A stretch of 64,000 bases of DNA, from assembly GCF_000231385.2 (NCBI RefSeq), contig NC_018515.1, forward strand, positions 4,174,501-4,238,500, given 5' to 3'. This document shows positions 8,802 through 17,768 of this stretch, in pieces. The first letter of the stretch is position 1. Each line of letters begins with the position of its first letter. A program made the position numbers and the translations under genes. Origin of the DNA: Desulfosporosinus meridiei DSM 13257 (GTDB lineage: Bacteria > Bacillota > Desulfitobacteriia > Desulfitobacteriales > Desulfitobacteriaceae). The notes below the pieces were generated by a model. That model saw only the letters and a list, made by a program, of their open reading frames with translations. It was not told where the DNA came from and searched no databases.

Positions 8802-8948
8802 TTAATTCAGGATAGTTCTTATTTCTAAGATTATCTCTCTAGCTTGTTTTTTAGCTATAGTGCAATCTTCATAGGTAAAAGTTCTGAAGTCATCATAGTC
8901 AGCATTAGACCGTAGTCGAAATAAATCGGATAAAGCCTTACTCGCAGA
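8802..8948 (-). pseudogene. C-terminal remnant of a HEPN/UPF0332-type protein
   Basis: An open stretch of 48 codons without a start encodes ASKALSDLFRLRSNADYDDF followed by an acidic/amphipathic end (FTYEDCTIAKKQAREIILE). The LFRLR.NADYDDF block resembles the C-terminal half of HEPN-domain UPF0332 proteins, usually partners of a MNT nucleotidyltransferase in toxin-antitoxin pairs. An in-frame stop lies just upstream at 8949-8951 and no N-terminal half is seen. A mobile repeat begins about 40 bases further upstream and may have caused the loss. Confidence 0.5.
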
Positions 8949-8990
8949 TTAGTGGATATTACTCAATCTCATTCCGGGATTAAATAGAAG

Positions 8991-9188
8991 GAGTACTATA
9001 GTGGAATCGCGTCAATGAGCGCAGGCGATAAGGCGTGAAGAAACGCAACGGTTCACACGCAGAAAGCCCAGAGGTTTTGCGTTTCCTTATCGACAAGGGA
9101 ATAGCACGATAGTGTCCAGTGGACACTATCGCCGAAGCCGCGATCCCCAAAAGATACTTAACGGCGTAGGATGCTAAGACGCTTCCTC
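8991..9188. mobile_element. MITE-like element, family B copy 1 (behind and into the spoIIP stop)
   Basis: Matches the copy at 44271-44447 over AGTGGAATCGCGTCAATGAG and TAAGGCGTGAAGAAACGCAA, then CCAGAGGTTTTGCGTTT. It carries an extra palindrome (GATAGTGTCCAGTGGACACT) and a stretch shared with family A (TATCGCCGAAGCCGCGATCC). The right end GCTAAGACGCTTCCTC equals the inverted repeat of copy 2 with one change and contains the spoIIP stop and last codons. The left end is degenerate. No transposase gene is present. Confidence 0.7.
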
Positions 9189-10265
9189 CTCCATCCACTG
9201 TGCCAAAACCTCAGCAAAGGCCTCGGCCGCCCTATTCGATTCATCTAAAGTATTATATTGATCCCCAAATTCCAGCAACAACCCGCCCTCCGAGAGATGT
9301 TGGTTATACCTCGCTTCTGCCGCATAACTAATATTGGAAACAAAAAGCCCAGGATGTTTTTTCTCGGCAATTGCCATTAATTTCTTTGCCAAAGCCTCAT
9401 TCTTTTGCCAGTGGGGATTTTTCTTTCCGATAACAACCAAAATCTTACTAGCTTCTTTCCCATTGACTTTGACCGTTGATTTTTTGAAACCCGGTGGTAA
9501 GCCATCTCGGTGAATATCTAGTAATACTTTTATTGCAGGATGATCCTTAAGTAATTTAGCAGCTGTTTTTACGGACTCACTATAGGCTTTCATAAAGTCC
9601 ACCGCATCATGAATAGTCGTATCATGAACGGTACCAACTCCCTTTTTCTCAAGGGCATTTTTTAAGGTTTCGCCAACAGTGACAATATCTCCGTTTTTTC
9701 CAGGTAAGCGATCAGGACCGCCATTCCCACCATAGCTTTCACTATTATGTGTATTATAAATTCCAACAACAACTTGGGAGGAACCAGGTTTCACGGGCAA
9801 AGCAGGAGTAGGAAGTTCATTCCCATTAGGAGTAACGCTTTCTAGCGGTTCTAAGATCGGACCCTCAAACTCTGGGTCATCAGGGTTATAGGCCCAACCA
9901 AGCCAGACCGGGCCTTGGGGAGGATGAGAGAAAAATCCTAAAAAAAATGTTCGTGGATCTGAAATATTTACACCAGTTAATAAAAACATACTTACTGCCA
10001 AACCCTGCTGTCTCGCTAAATTCACTCGAGCACGTTCGGGTTGAGAATACCCCGGTGCACCTTCTAACAGAATAGCCTCAAAGGGAAAGGACTGTTGAGT
10101 GAGAAACTGAACAAATTGATAGGCCCCCCCGCTCCGGAGGGCATAGGCGAGCCCTAAAACAATCACTAAACTAACAACTCCCAAAAAGAACCCGCGCACC
10201 CATTCTTTAAAAGACCAAATCTTAAAGTTTTTTTTCTGACGGTGGTAAAAATCTTCCCGTAGCAA
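9174..10265 (-). CDS. spoIIP: Stage II sporulation protein P
   Basis: Membrane-anchored peptidoglycan amidase/endopeptidase of the engulfment complex (with SpoIID and SpoIIM), 363 aa. One N-terminal membrane segment (FFLGVVSLVIVLGLAYAL) is followed by an extracytoplasmic domain. Family motifs: IYNTHNSESYGG (catalytic His/Glu region), LLDIHRDGLP and LLLEFGDQYNT near the end. It starts with TTG behind AAGGAGG, and that site lies inside a hairpin (10267-10313). The last codons lie inside the end of a mobile repeat, so the EEEAS tail may have been reshaped by insertion. In Bacillus, gpr-spoIIP also follow rpsT, but gpr is absent here. Confidence 0.93.
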   Translation of the reverse strand: MLREDFYHRQKKNFKIWSFKEWVRGFFLGVVSLVIVLGLAYALRSGGAYQFVQFLTQQSFPFEAILLEGAPGYSQPERARVNLARQQGLAVSMFLLTGVNISDPRTFFLGFFSHPPQGPVWLGWAYNPDDPEFEGPILEPLESVTPNGNELPTPALPVKPGSSQVVVGIYNTHNSESYGGNGGPDRLPGKNGDIVTVGETLKNALEKKGVGTVHDTTIHDAVDFMKAYSESVKTAAKLLKDHPAIKVLLDIHRDGLPPGFKKSTVKVNGKEASKILVVIGKKNPHWQKNEALAKKLMAIAEKKHPGLFVSNISYAAEARYNQHLSEGGLLLEFGDQYNTLDESNRAAEAFAEVLAQWMEEEAS

Positions 10266-10266
10266 A

Positions 10267-10313
10267 GGACTTGTCCTCCTTCCTCTTATAGAAGAAGTAT
10301 GAAGAACAAGTCC
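10267..10313 (-). promoter_or_regulatory. Hairpin covering the spoIIP ribosome site
   Basis: On the minus strand GGACTTGT pairs with ACAAGTCC, and inner CTTC/GAAG tracts can extend the stem across AAGGAGG just before the TTG start. The pairing would hide the ribosome site. A regulatory role is inferred. Confidence 0.5.
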
Positions 10314-10360
10314 AATCTAGAACTAAAAACTTATTTTGTTATTTAATGGCCTTCTATGTT

Positions 10361-10690
10361 TTATCGAAGCGTTGTAGGAACAAAGCTGTCTACAATTCCA
10401 ATAACTAAAGAAGCAAGTAACGCTCCAATAATTGATACTGAAATATAGCCTGGAACGAGAAACTGGCTGAAGTAAATAACCACAGCGGCTGTAAGGAATC
10501 CAATAGAACCCCGCCCAACTCGAGAAATTCTATCACCGAATAACTTTTCAGCAGCATAGCCAAGTATAGCAATAACTGCAGCAGCAATGAGCGCGCCCGT
10601 AAATCCATTTACGCGAAGTCCTGGAACAATCCAACTTACCAACATCAGAACCAAAGCCGATACAATAAACCTTACGATCATTCCTATCAT
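10361..10690 (-). CDS. Phage-holin-4 superfamily small membrane protein
   Basis: 109 aa with four hydrophobic segments (FIVSALVLMLVSWIVPGLRV, ALIAAAVIAILGYAAEKL, GFLTAAVVIYFSQFLVPGYI, IIGALLASLVIGIVDSFVP). The SWIVPGLRVNGF opening and VPGYISVSIIGALLASLV are typical of the YvlD-type chromosomal family. Despite the name, these proteins are usually not prophage lysis genes, and no phage genes are nearby. AAGGAGG lies before the ATG. Function is unknown, with a link to envelope stress in some Bacillus. It could be cotranscribed with spoIIP, 95 bases downstream. Confidence 0.8.
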   Translation of the reverse strand: MIGMIVRFIVSALVLMLVSWIVPGLRVNGFTGALIAAAVIAILGYAAEKLFGDRISRVGRGSIGFLTAAVVIYFSQFLVPGYISVSIIGALLASLVIGIVDSFVPTTLR

Positions 10691-10879
10691 TACAGACCCT
10701 CCTTAAATTACTAACACTTTTGTGTTGATCTGATACAAGGTTTAGTTTAAACAAAACAAACGTTTTTTATTTATGATCTATTAATTTCCTGTTTTTCCTT
10801 GATAAATTCACAACCTAATGTTAGAATATAGTTTGTGCAACAAAACGAAGAATATCATAACCAAAGGGGGTGACTATAA

Positions 10880-11152
10880 GTGCCAAACATTAAATCCGCA
10901 ATCAAAAGAGTTGAGTTGGAAAAAGCTCGCACGATTAAAAATGCTGCTGCCAAATCTACATTACGGACAACCATTCGCCGTTTTGAAGAAGCAATCAGCA
11001 CGGATTCCGAGACTGCAGCACTCGCTTTGAAAAGGGCTGCTCGTGCTTTGGATAAAGCCTCCTCTAAGGGTTTGATTCATAAAAACTTAGCTGCTCGCAA
11101 GAAGTCCCGTCTCACGAGAAGATTCAGCAAGCATTTTGCTCAAGTAGGCTAA
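10880..11152 (+). CDS. rpsT: 30S ribosomal protein S20
   Basis: S20 binds 16S rRNA in the small subunit body. 90 aa, very basic and helical: PNIKSAIKRVELEKARTIKN at the start and KGLIHKNLAARKKSRLTRR near the end are diagnostic. GTG start behind AAAGGGGGTGA. It is divergent from the spoIIP side and convergent to holA beyond the receptor genes. In most Firmicutes rpsT is next to holA. Here a chemoreceptor and cheW separate them. A strong terminator follows. Confidence 0.96.
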   Translation: MPNIKSAIKRVELEKARTIKNAAAKSTLRTTIRRFEEAISTDSETAALALKRAARALDKASSKGLIHKNLAARKKSRLTRRFSKHFAQVG

Positions 11153-11167
11153 ACAAGCCCATGACTA

Positions 11168-11213
11168 AGAGGGTATCGCAAACTATTTTTAGAAGTAGTT
11201 TGCGATACCCTCT
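11168..11213 (+). terminator. Terminator of rpsT
   Basis: Perfect 18-bp stem (AGAGGGTATCGCAAACTA with its complement), followed by AGTTTGCTTTTT. Confidence 0.9.
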
Positions 11214-11344
11214 AGTTTGCTTTTTGCGCTTAAAAATAGACCTGCTAACAAACCCTTCCAGCCTAAGCTGAACAGTCAGGCTTCGGCAAGAGATTTTACC
11301 CCATCGAAGTAGAATAAAGAACACCTCCTTATTGAATTATACGT

Positions 11345-11378
11345 AACTGCAAGTTCATATTGACTTGCAGTTCTTTTT
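11345..11378 (+). terminator. Second intrinsic terminator after rpsT
   Basis: AACTGCAAGT/ACTTGCAGTT stem with an 8-base loop and CTTTTTG behind it. There is no convincing gene between it and the rpsT terminator, so it is either a back-up terminator or the end of a short unrecognised transcript from 11214-11344. The rest of the gap up to 11603 holds the 5' region of the chemoreceptor gene. I see no clear promoter there. Confidence 0.6.
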
Positions 11379-11603
11379 GTCACGTCAATTGTCTGATCCT
11401 CACGAAGGAACATAACTTTGAGAACTAACTGCATGTAGAAACTCAAATGATTAAATAGCTTGCAGAAAAATTGTCGTTTTAATAAGAAAATAGTAGATAT
11501 TACGACAAATTAATGCAGGATAAACGATATATGTGTCGAAATAGACAAACATACCCTCTTTTCGACCTTAAAATTAGGCATTAAAAACAATGGAGGCATC
11601 ACT

Positions 11604-12653
11604 ATGAAACTTTTAGAAAAAGATACAGGTGGCAATTTGGATTTGAGTTCAATAACCATTAAAGATGTTATCGACATCGAATTTCTCCAGCGCTTTCAAG
11701 ATGATTTTGCCAAGGGAGTCGGATTAGCAAGTGTTACAGTTGATCTTGACGGTACTCCAATAACGGCCCCTAGCAGCTATACTCGTTTTTGCATGGACTT
11801 CACCCACTCCACGGAAACCGGAGATAAACGTTGTGCTGAATCTCATCGTAAAGGCGGCGAAGAAGCTGCAAGGACTGGTAAACCTGTAATCTACGAATGT
11901 CATGCTGGTTTGATCGACTTTGCCGCACCGATAATGTTGGAAGGACGTCAGATTGGTACTATCTTAGGAGGACAAGTCCTCACAGATGCTCCAAACGATG
12001 TTAAGTATCGAAAGATTGCAAACGAAATCGGTGTCAACGAAGATGGCTATGTGGAATCAGTTCATGAAATTCGAACATTAACACGAGAAAGCATAGAATC
12101 TGCGGCAAATGTGCTTTATATCGTTGCTAACAATATGTCCAATACCGCTTATCAACAATTAAAACTGAAATCGGTGTCAGACATTCTCACTGATGGGTTG
12201 GCACAAATATCGGCAACTATGGAACAATTAGCAGCTTCGGCTAGCGTAGTAAGTGAAAATCAAGCAAATCTTAACAATGAGATCAAAAACGTAAATATTG
12301 TTACAGGTAAAATAGATGCAGTAATGGACTTCATCAAGGACATTGCTGACGAAACCCGATTATTGGGCTTAAATGCAGCGATTGAGGCAGCAAGAGCTGG
12401 TGAAGCCGGGCTAGGCTTTGGTGTAGTGGCCCAAGAAATCAGGAAACTATCTGCTGATTCTAAAGAAACAGTTGGCAAAATTAAAGATCTAACCACCTCG
12501 ATAAAAGACTCTGTCGACAAAACCGTGGAGATGGGAAATGCAACAACTTCTACCATTGAGCAGCAAGCTGCAGCTATCGAAGAAGTGACTGCTAGCGTCA
12601 TGGAGATTGCCGGTCTTACTGAACAATTGGAAAAACTCGCAACCACACTTTAA
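11604..12653 (+). CDS. Soluble chemoreceptor with PocR ligand-binding domain
   Basis: 349 aa, no membrane segment. Residues about 20-165 form a PocR-type sensor ([69 protein letters not shown]). The paired Cys residues recall metal- or heme-binding members. Residues about 190-349 are a short MCP signalling hairpin with the CheA/CheW-binding tip [21 protein letters not shown] strong AGGAGG-like GGAGG lies before the ATG. The adjacent cheW gives a private coupling protein. The ligand is not known. PocR itself senses 1,2-propanediol, but related domains bind other small hydrophobic or metal-linked ligands. Confidence 0.88.
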   Translation: MKLLEKDTGGNLDLSSITIKDVIDIEFLQRFQDDFAKGVGLASVTVDLDGTPITAPSSYTRFCMDFTHSTETGDKRCAESHRKGGEEAARTGKPVIYECHAGLIDFAAPIMLEGRQIGTILGGQVLTDAPNDVKYRKIANEIGVNEDGYVESVHEIRTLTRESIESAANVLYIVANNMSNTAYQQLKLKSVSDILTDGLAQISATMEQLAASASVVSENQANLNNEIKNVNIVTGKIDAVMDFIKDIADETRLLGLNAAIEAARAGEAGLGFGVVAQEIRKLSADSKETVGKIKDLTTSIKDSVDKTVEMGNATTSTIEQQAAAIEEVTASVMEIAGLTEQLEKLATTL

Positions 12654-12683
12654 GTCCTTAGTTAAGTGGAAGGAGGGGACGTT

Positions 12684-13142
12684 TTGGGTATTCAACTAGT
12701 AATTTTCGAGTTAGACGGTAAAGAATATGGGATTGACGTTTCGGCAATTAACGGGATTTTAAGAGCAAGAAAATTTAACATCCAGACACTACCGGGAACT
12801 GATAAATCTTTAGAAGGAATGATAAATTTACGTGGGAACATAAGTTACATATTTAACTTGAGGACTAAATTCGAGATAAATGAAAAGGCTATCTCCGAAG
12901 AAAGTAAATTCATCATGTTAAATGCTAACAACTCCACCGTAGGTTGTATTGTCGATGAAGTTACAGATATTGTTAAGCTAAATGACGAGCAAGTTCAGGC
13001 GACTCCCGATTTCATATGCGGAAATGGTGATAACTACATTATTGGCATAGGAAAAATAGAAGATAGAATGATAATAATTCTGTCTCCTGAAAAATTATTT
13101 GCAAAGGAATTAGCAACTCTTCAAGATAGCGTTACAAATTAA
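12684..13142 (+). CDS. cheW: CheW-like coupling protein
   Basis: 152 aa CheW fold (IQLVIFELDGKEYGIDVSAI, RGNISYIFNLRTKF, GCIVDEVTDIV) linking receptors to CheA. I chose the TTG at 12684, six bases behind AAGGAGGGG. A GTG at 12666 would include the ribosome site itself. It starts 30 bases after the receptor gene, so the two form one unit. No cheA or methylation genes are nearby, so signals must join a chemotaxis array encoded elsewhere. Confidence 0.88.
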   Translation: MGIQLVIFELDGKEYGIDVSAINGILRARKFNIQTLPGTDKSLEGMINLRGNISYIFNLRTKFEINEKAISEESKFIMLNANNSTVGCIVDEVTDIVKLNDEQVQATPDFICGNGDNYIIGIGKIEDRMIIILSPEKLFAKELATLQDSVTN

Positions 13143-13160
13143 CCAATGTCAAATTATAAA

Positions 13161-13199
13161 AAAGAAACTCAAGCAAAATTGCTTTGAGTTTCTTTTTAT
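13161..13199 (+). terminator. Terminator of the chemoreceptor-cheW unit
   Basis: AAAGAAACTCAA/TTTGAGTTTC stem with a short loop, followed by TTTTTAT. Confidence 0.85.
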
Positions 13200-13313
13200 A
13201 TTTGAAAGCATAAATCTTAACGATACTCATAAACATTATGATTATCTCATGCCGCAGTAAATATAGGCGCGAAAATGTAGCCCTTCACCCGTTTTGCGAA
13301 GAGAAGATTGTAT

Positions 13314-14333
13314 TCAAGCTAATTCTCCCTCACAAAACCTTATGATCATCATTTCCAACAACAACCCCGGATCACCGCCCCCAGTTTTCAGGGCTACATC
13401 CGTATTCAAACACTCAACTAAACTTTGGGACAACTGCTTGGTTGATAGTTTTATAGATTGCTGCCATATTTTTTGAGCTTCATAGGGTTTAATCCCTAAC
13501 AAAGCAGGAACCTCGTTGACGTTCCCTCCTCGCTTACGAAGTGCGTCACAGCCAAGCAGAAGCCTGACCTGTCTAACCATTAAGGTCAGAACTTTTAATG
13601 GATGTTCTTCCCGCAACACATCCCGCAAGGTCTTAATAGCCTTTTCGGAGGATCGCGCCGCTATTGCATCCAAAAGACTGAAAATGCTCGCTTCAATCGT
13701 TCGAGTAGAGATAGCTTGCACATCTTCCATCGATATTTTGGTACGATCTCCCACGAAAACTACCAGCTTGTCTAACTCTTGACTTAAAACTCCCGTGTGA
13801 TGCCCTACCCATTCAATGAATCCCGATAAAACTTGAGTATCCATTGCTTTTCCCCGGACCTTTAACTCGGACTGAACCCAGGCCATCCATTCCTGAGGAC
13901 GTTTTGGCGCACAGAATTCCAAGACTTCACCAACACGATCTAAAGCTTTATAAAATTTTCTTCCTCTATGAACACTTTCAGCAATAAAAAGCAGACAGGT
14001 CGAAGGATTAGGATCTGAAAAGTACTCTAAAAACGGGTCTAAATCTGCCGTTTGTCCATCTTGAAAGTAGGTTGCCTCTTCAACCACAACTAACCGCCTG
14101 GCAAAAAAAGACATCGTATTGGCACGCTCAACAATTTCCGCCGGAGACAATGCTTTAGGGTCTAAGACTTCAATCCCGCCACCGGAAGGATCCATCGTAA
14201 AATAGAACGACTTAAGGACTTGAAACCCTTCCTGAATTAGAAACCGATCCTCACCATACCAAAGATAAATTGACGGAACCCGTCCCGTCTTTATGCTTTC
14301 CTTAATTTGTTCTATCTCACGCAATTCAACCAC
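13314..14333 (-). CDS. holA: DNA polymerase III delta subunit
   Basis: Clamp-loader delta subunit, 339 aa from the GTG at 14333. That start lies five bases after AGGAG, and the longer open frame reaching 14477 would begin inside the comEC terminator. Family features: SIYLWYGEDRFLIQEGFQVL at the N-terminus, RLVVVEEATYF, LDKLVVFVGDRTKIS, and the C-terminal helical region (ALRKRGGNVNEVPALLGIKP). It wrenches open the sliding clamp. The position after comEA-comEC is standard for Firmicutes. Confidence 0.92.
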   Translation of the reverse strand: MVELREIEQIKESIKTGRVPSIYLWYGEDRFLIQEGFQVLKSFYFTMDPSGGGIEVLDPKALSPAEIVERANTMSFFARRLVVVEEATYFQDGQTADLDPFLEYFSDPNPSTCLLFIAESVHRGRKFYKALDRVGEVLEFCAPKRPQEWMAWVQSELKVRGKAMDTQVLSGFIEWVGHHTGVLSQELDKLVVFVGDRTKISMEDVQAISTRTIEASIFSLLDAIAARSSEKAIKTLRDVLREEHPLKVLTLMVRQVRLLLGCDALRKRGGNVNEVPALLGIKPYEAQKIWQQSIKLSTKQLSQSLVECLNTDVALKTGGGDPGLLLEMMIIRFCEGELA

Positions 14334-14449
14334 CTCTACTCCTATTATAAGTGGTACGTATCCAAGAGTCCAAGTCAGAATCCTCTCCAGCCATAATTGC
14401 GCGTAAGAATTTGTATACGGCGAGTTCAGATTTGGGATAGAACAAAAAA

Positions 14450-14475
14450 AAAGTCCTCCACGGTAGTGGAGGAGC
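14450..14475 (-). terminator. Terminator of comEC
   Basis: GCTCCTCCAC/GTGGAGGAC hairpin followed on the minus strand by nine T residues. It lies between comEC and holA. Confidence 0.8.
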
Positions 14476-14562
14476 AAAAGAAAGAGGAGGAGAAAAGAGA
14501 TGTTCCTTACTATTGTTACCCTGTATTACCTTTTTATACATTAAATAGTAGTATTTAATGAA

Positions 14563-17043
14563 TTAATTTGCGTTAGCTTCCAGATATCGGCCAGGCAGGA
14601 TTTCAACTCCCCGCTCCCCTATCAATACCCGGATTGTCCCATGCTCATCTGTTCGAAATACCGGAACATGACGCTCCTCCCAATATTTCAATACGTCTTT
14701 TGCCGGATGTCCAAAAGTATTTTTGCCAACAGAAATCAAGACAGCTTCGGGATCCATACTTTCTAACCAGGGACTATATAAAGAGAAACGACTTCCATGA
14801 TGGGGTACTTTAAAAATATCTGTTTCCAAATTTGCGCCTGACTGGAAAATGTCCTGCATTTCCTCTTCTTCCATATCGGCTGTCAGCATAAAGCTTTGCT
14901 CTAGGTAATGAAGCTTAAGCACCAACGAGTTATTATTAGGATCTGAATTAGTTCCCTCCAGAATTCGATGCGGGCCCAAAACATCCAGCCATGCTCCCGA
15001 CCCTAAATTAATTTGATCCCCGGCTTGCAGCATGCGCAGCTTCTCCGCCTGTCGGGTTAGTCCCATGGGAAGACCTGCTTGCCATTCTTGATTTTCCAGG
15101 CGCTCACCCACAGCAGGCACCCCAACCCAACCTGTTGGAATATTAGCAAGCACTGCACGTGCTCCGCCAATATGATCTGCGTCTTCATGAGTTATTAAGA
15201 AGGCATCTAAAGATCCTATCCCTCTATGCAGTAAATAGGGAAGAACTATACGTTCACCGGCATCGAAGGTCTCACTTCGAGGTCCGGCATCTAGCAAAAT
15301 GGCATGACCCTCCGGACTAAGTATTAACAGAGCATCTCCTTGCCCAACGTCAATCATGGCCACTTCCAACTCTTGTTGGGCATTCCAAGGGCTCCACATT
15401 AATAATAAGATCAAGAGAGTTACGCCCCAACTAACCATCCATCCCTTCACATTCATAGGACTAAAGGACAGATTGACCAGCCTCCGTTGCATCTCTAAGC
15501 AAAATTCCCAAGGACATCTCCGGACCAGTTTGCCTGCAATAGATCTCAACCCTCTTCTGTGGTAAACCCATCTAGCCTGGAGAGTAAAAAGCGCACGCTC
15601 TTTTCCCCACAACAGAATTCCAATCCCACCATACCAAGCAATCCAAAAAAGGGGGCCCGGGTTCAAAACCCAAACATCAGCATAAGGTAATTCTGCCAGC
15701 TTTTCTAAAATTGTATTCGTACCCTTTAACAACCATAAACTGGCCTGAAATAAAGGAGCAGATAACTCTTCAGAAAAAGATAGGATAACGCCAATCAGTC
15801 CTAATTCCAAAACACTGCCTAAGATAAAAAGAATAAAGACATTTACAATAAACCCAATTAAGGATAAGCGATGAAAAGCGGCAATCAAGAGTGGCAACGT
15901 TGCCACTTGCGCTGCTAAAGTACCGGCCAAAGCAAGTCTAACCAAAGCAGGTATCTTTGCCAAAAACTTAATCTCCAGAATACGTGGAGTTAGCACCACA
16001 ATTCCCCACGCTGCAGCAAAGGATAATTGAAAACCTAAATCCTGAATAATTAGAGGATTATCTATAAATAGACCAACAGCAGCAAAAAATAACCATCTTA
16101 GGGTAGCTACTTTTCCTCGACCCAAGCGGCCAAGGATCAGAGCTATCCCCAAAATAGTTGCCCTAACAATCGGAGCGTTTCCTCCACAAAGGGCGGCATA
16201 CAGCAAAAGCGCCAAAACCGCTCCAACAATCCTAAATCTCTTGGGCAAGAACCAAAACAACAGCCAAGAAAACCCCAAGACAAAAGCCACATTGGAACCA
16301 GAGGCAGCAAAAACATGAAGCACACCCGTTACTTTATACCGTTCTATGATATCATCGGGTATTTGGCTGGAATCTCCAAACAGAATCCCTTCCAAAACTC
16401 CCGTCTCTGCTGATTCCCAGGCTAAGAGCCGATCCCGAACCTGCTGACGAATCTGCCAAGTAATACTCGGCTTCCCCGCAGTAAGAAGTGTCGTATCCCC
16501 TTGAGCATACATCCTTCCACTCAGGCCTCTGACCCCATAGTAAAGGCGCTGATCAAATCCCCCAGGTGTACCGAGAGACTTGGGTCTTTCCAGGTGAGCC
16601 TTAAAGCTAACCAGATCCCCGGGCCGGATCCTTCTCCACTCGCCGGGAACCTGCCCTGAGCCATCTAAATAAACAGCTAACTGATAAGTCTCCCCCTTAA
16701 CCTTCCCTTCCTCAACTCTAATTAATCCAACAGCTTTGTCCTTAGAAATATTCCAATCCTTTATAAATCCAATAATCTCCACCCGATCTAAAATAAGCGG
16801 CTCCGGCAAAGTACGCTCAGCTAAGGATCCATAGAGAAAGCCCAGCATAAGACTCACTGCCAATAAAGGAATCTCAGGACGAAACAATCGTCCAAAAAAG
16901 TCACGAGGACGCCACAATATAAAGCGTCCTCCGATCAGAATCAGAATCCCAAAAATCCAAAATCGCCCTTGAACCGGAACATAAGCTCCAAAAATCCCAC
17001 CAATCAAGAGAGCGACAGCACGAATAATCCAAGGGTCCCTCAT
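14563..17043 (-). CDS. comEC: ComEC/Rec2 DNA uptake channel
   Basis: Large integral membrane protein (826 aa) for passage of single-stranded DNA during natural transformation. Order seen: N-terminal membrane segments, an OB-like DUF4131 region (about 60-190), the Competence core with many membrane segments (FAASGSNVAFVLGFSWLLFW region), and a C-terminal metallo-beta-lactamase-like domain (VGQGDALLIL, LITHEDADHIGG, KVPHHGSRFS) with its metal-binding His/Asp residues. Its ATG overlaps the comEA stop (ATGA), so the two are coupled. The gene is complete, so DNA uptake could be real, though pilus genes are not in view. Confidence 0.94.
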   Translation of the reverse strand: MRDPWIIRAVALLIGGIFGAYVPVQGRFWIFGILILIGGRFILWRPRDFFGRLFRPEIPLLAVSLMLGFLYGSLAERTLPEPLILDRVEIIGFIKDWNISKDKAVGLIRVEEGKVKGETYQLAVYLDGSGQVPGEWRRIRPGDLVSFKAHLERPKSLGTPGGFDQRLYYGVRGLSGRMYAQGDTTLLTAGKPSITWQIRQQVRDRLLAWESAETGVLEGILFGDSSQIPDDIIERYKVTGVLHVFAASGSNVAFVLGFSWLLFWFLPKRFRIVGAVLALLLYAALCGGNAPIVRATILGIALILGRLGRGKVATLRWLFFAAVGLFIDNPLIIQDLGFQLSFAAAWGIVVLTPRILEIKFLAKIPALVRLALAGTLAAQVATLPLLIAAFHRLSLIGFIVNVFILFILGSVLELGLIGVILSFSEELSAPLFQASLWLLKGTNTILEKLAELPYADVWVLNPGPLFWIAWYGGIGILLWGKERALFTLQARWVYHRRGLRSIAGKLVRRCPWEFCLEMQRRLVNLSFSPMNVKGWMVSWGVTLLILLLMWSPWNAQQELEVAMIDVGQGDALLILSPEGHAILLDAGPRSETFDAGERIVLPYLLHRGIGSLDAFLITHEDADHIGGARAVLANIPTGWVGVPAVGERLENQEWQAGLPMGLTRQAEKLRMLQAGDQINLGSGAWLDVLGPHRILEGTNSDPNNNSLVLKLHYLEQSFMLTADMEEEEMQDIFQSGANLETDIFKVPHHGSRFSLYSPWLESMDPEAVLISVGKNTFGHPAKDVLKYWEERHVPVFRTDEHGTIRVLIGERGVEILPGRYLEANAN

Positions 17044-17663
17044 GGCCCAACCGTCACTTGAGCAGCCATCTTCTCAAAGGTTTTAGGACCGATGCCAGAA
17101 ACATTCTGCAAGTCTTCGGCCCTGGCAAAGAGTCCATTCTCCGTCCGATATTGAATAATTCGTTCCGCTAAAGCCGGCCCGATACCGGACAGCTTATCCA
17201 AATCCGCCGCTCCGGCAGTGTTAATATTAATTTTGCCGTCCACCGACACAGAAGTCCCAGTAGCTGGAGCAGCAGTGGCAGTAGGCGCCGCAGCGGATGG
17301 AGAGCCAACACCTCCGGTTCCACCTGAATTCCCAGTTGCCGGATCAAGTGGAGCAACCACAGCCTTAAAGGGAACCGTAACCTTCTGCCCATCCTTAAGC
17401 TTTTCAGCCGGATTCATGTTCTCTAAATTCGCCTCCGGCAACAGTTGAACCTGCTTAAGAGCATCATCTAACCTGGCGTCAGGTGCTAAATGAACAAGAC
17501 CCGGGCTTTCAACTGCCCCTGCCACATAAACCACAATCTCACGACTGGAATCCGACTTTTGAACATAGGCGTAAGTACCATGAGGAAGAAAGAGCTTCCA
17601 AATCGCTATAATAACCAAGGCAACCAGCACAAACCACCATACATAGCGAAGCTTCCGTTCCAT
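17040..17663 (-). CDS. comEA: ComEA DNA receptor
   Basis: 207 aa: one N-terminal membrane segment (WWFVLVALVIIAIWKLFLPH), an SLBB domain (IVVYVAGAVESPGLVHLAP ...), a Pro/Ala/Thr/Gly linker (about 105-140) and two helix-hairpin-helix motifs at the C-terminus (KININTAGAADLDKLSGIGP and LQNVSGIGPKTFEKMA). It binds double-stranded DNA outside the membrane and passes it to ComEC. GGGGGAAGG lies before the ATG. It is 200 bases behind the PhoH-like gene with a large palindrome between. Confidence 0.94.
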   Translation of the reverse strand: MERKLRYVWWFVLVALVIIAIWKLFLPHGTYAYVQKSDSSREIVVYVAGAVESPGLVHLAPDARLDDALKQVQLLPEANLENMNPAEKLKDGQKVTVPFKAVVAPLDPATGNSGGTGGVGSPSAAAPTATAAPATGTSVSVDGKININTAGAADLDKLSGIGPALAERIIQYRTENGLFARAEDLQNVSGIGPKTFEKMAAQVTVGP

Positions 17664-17768
17664 AAACCCTTCCCCCTGACACGATTAATTGAATCCATTA
17701 GTTTGCTTCAATTCCTCTTTATTCCTTCTTTTTCCTGCCGCGAAGAATTATTAATCCTGTCGAACCCT

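Noticed and set aside
10361-10690. Holin-like gene as a sign of a prophage
   Set aside because: The YvlD-type chromosomal branch fits better and no other phage gene is present.
11124-11324. Minus-strand frame behind rpsT with an AAGGAGG nearby
   Set aside because: It runs through the rpsT terminator, its start would overlap the ribosome site and the protein looks random.
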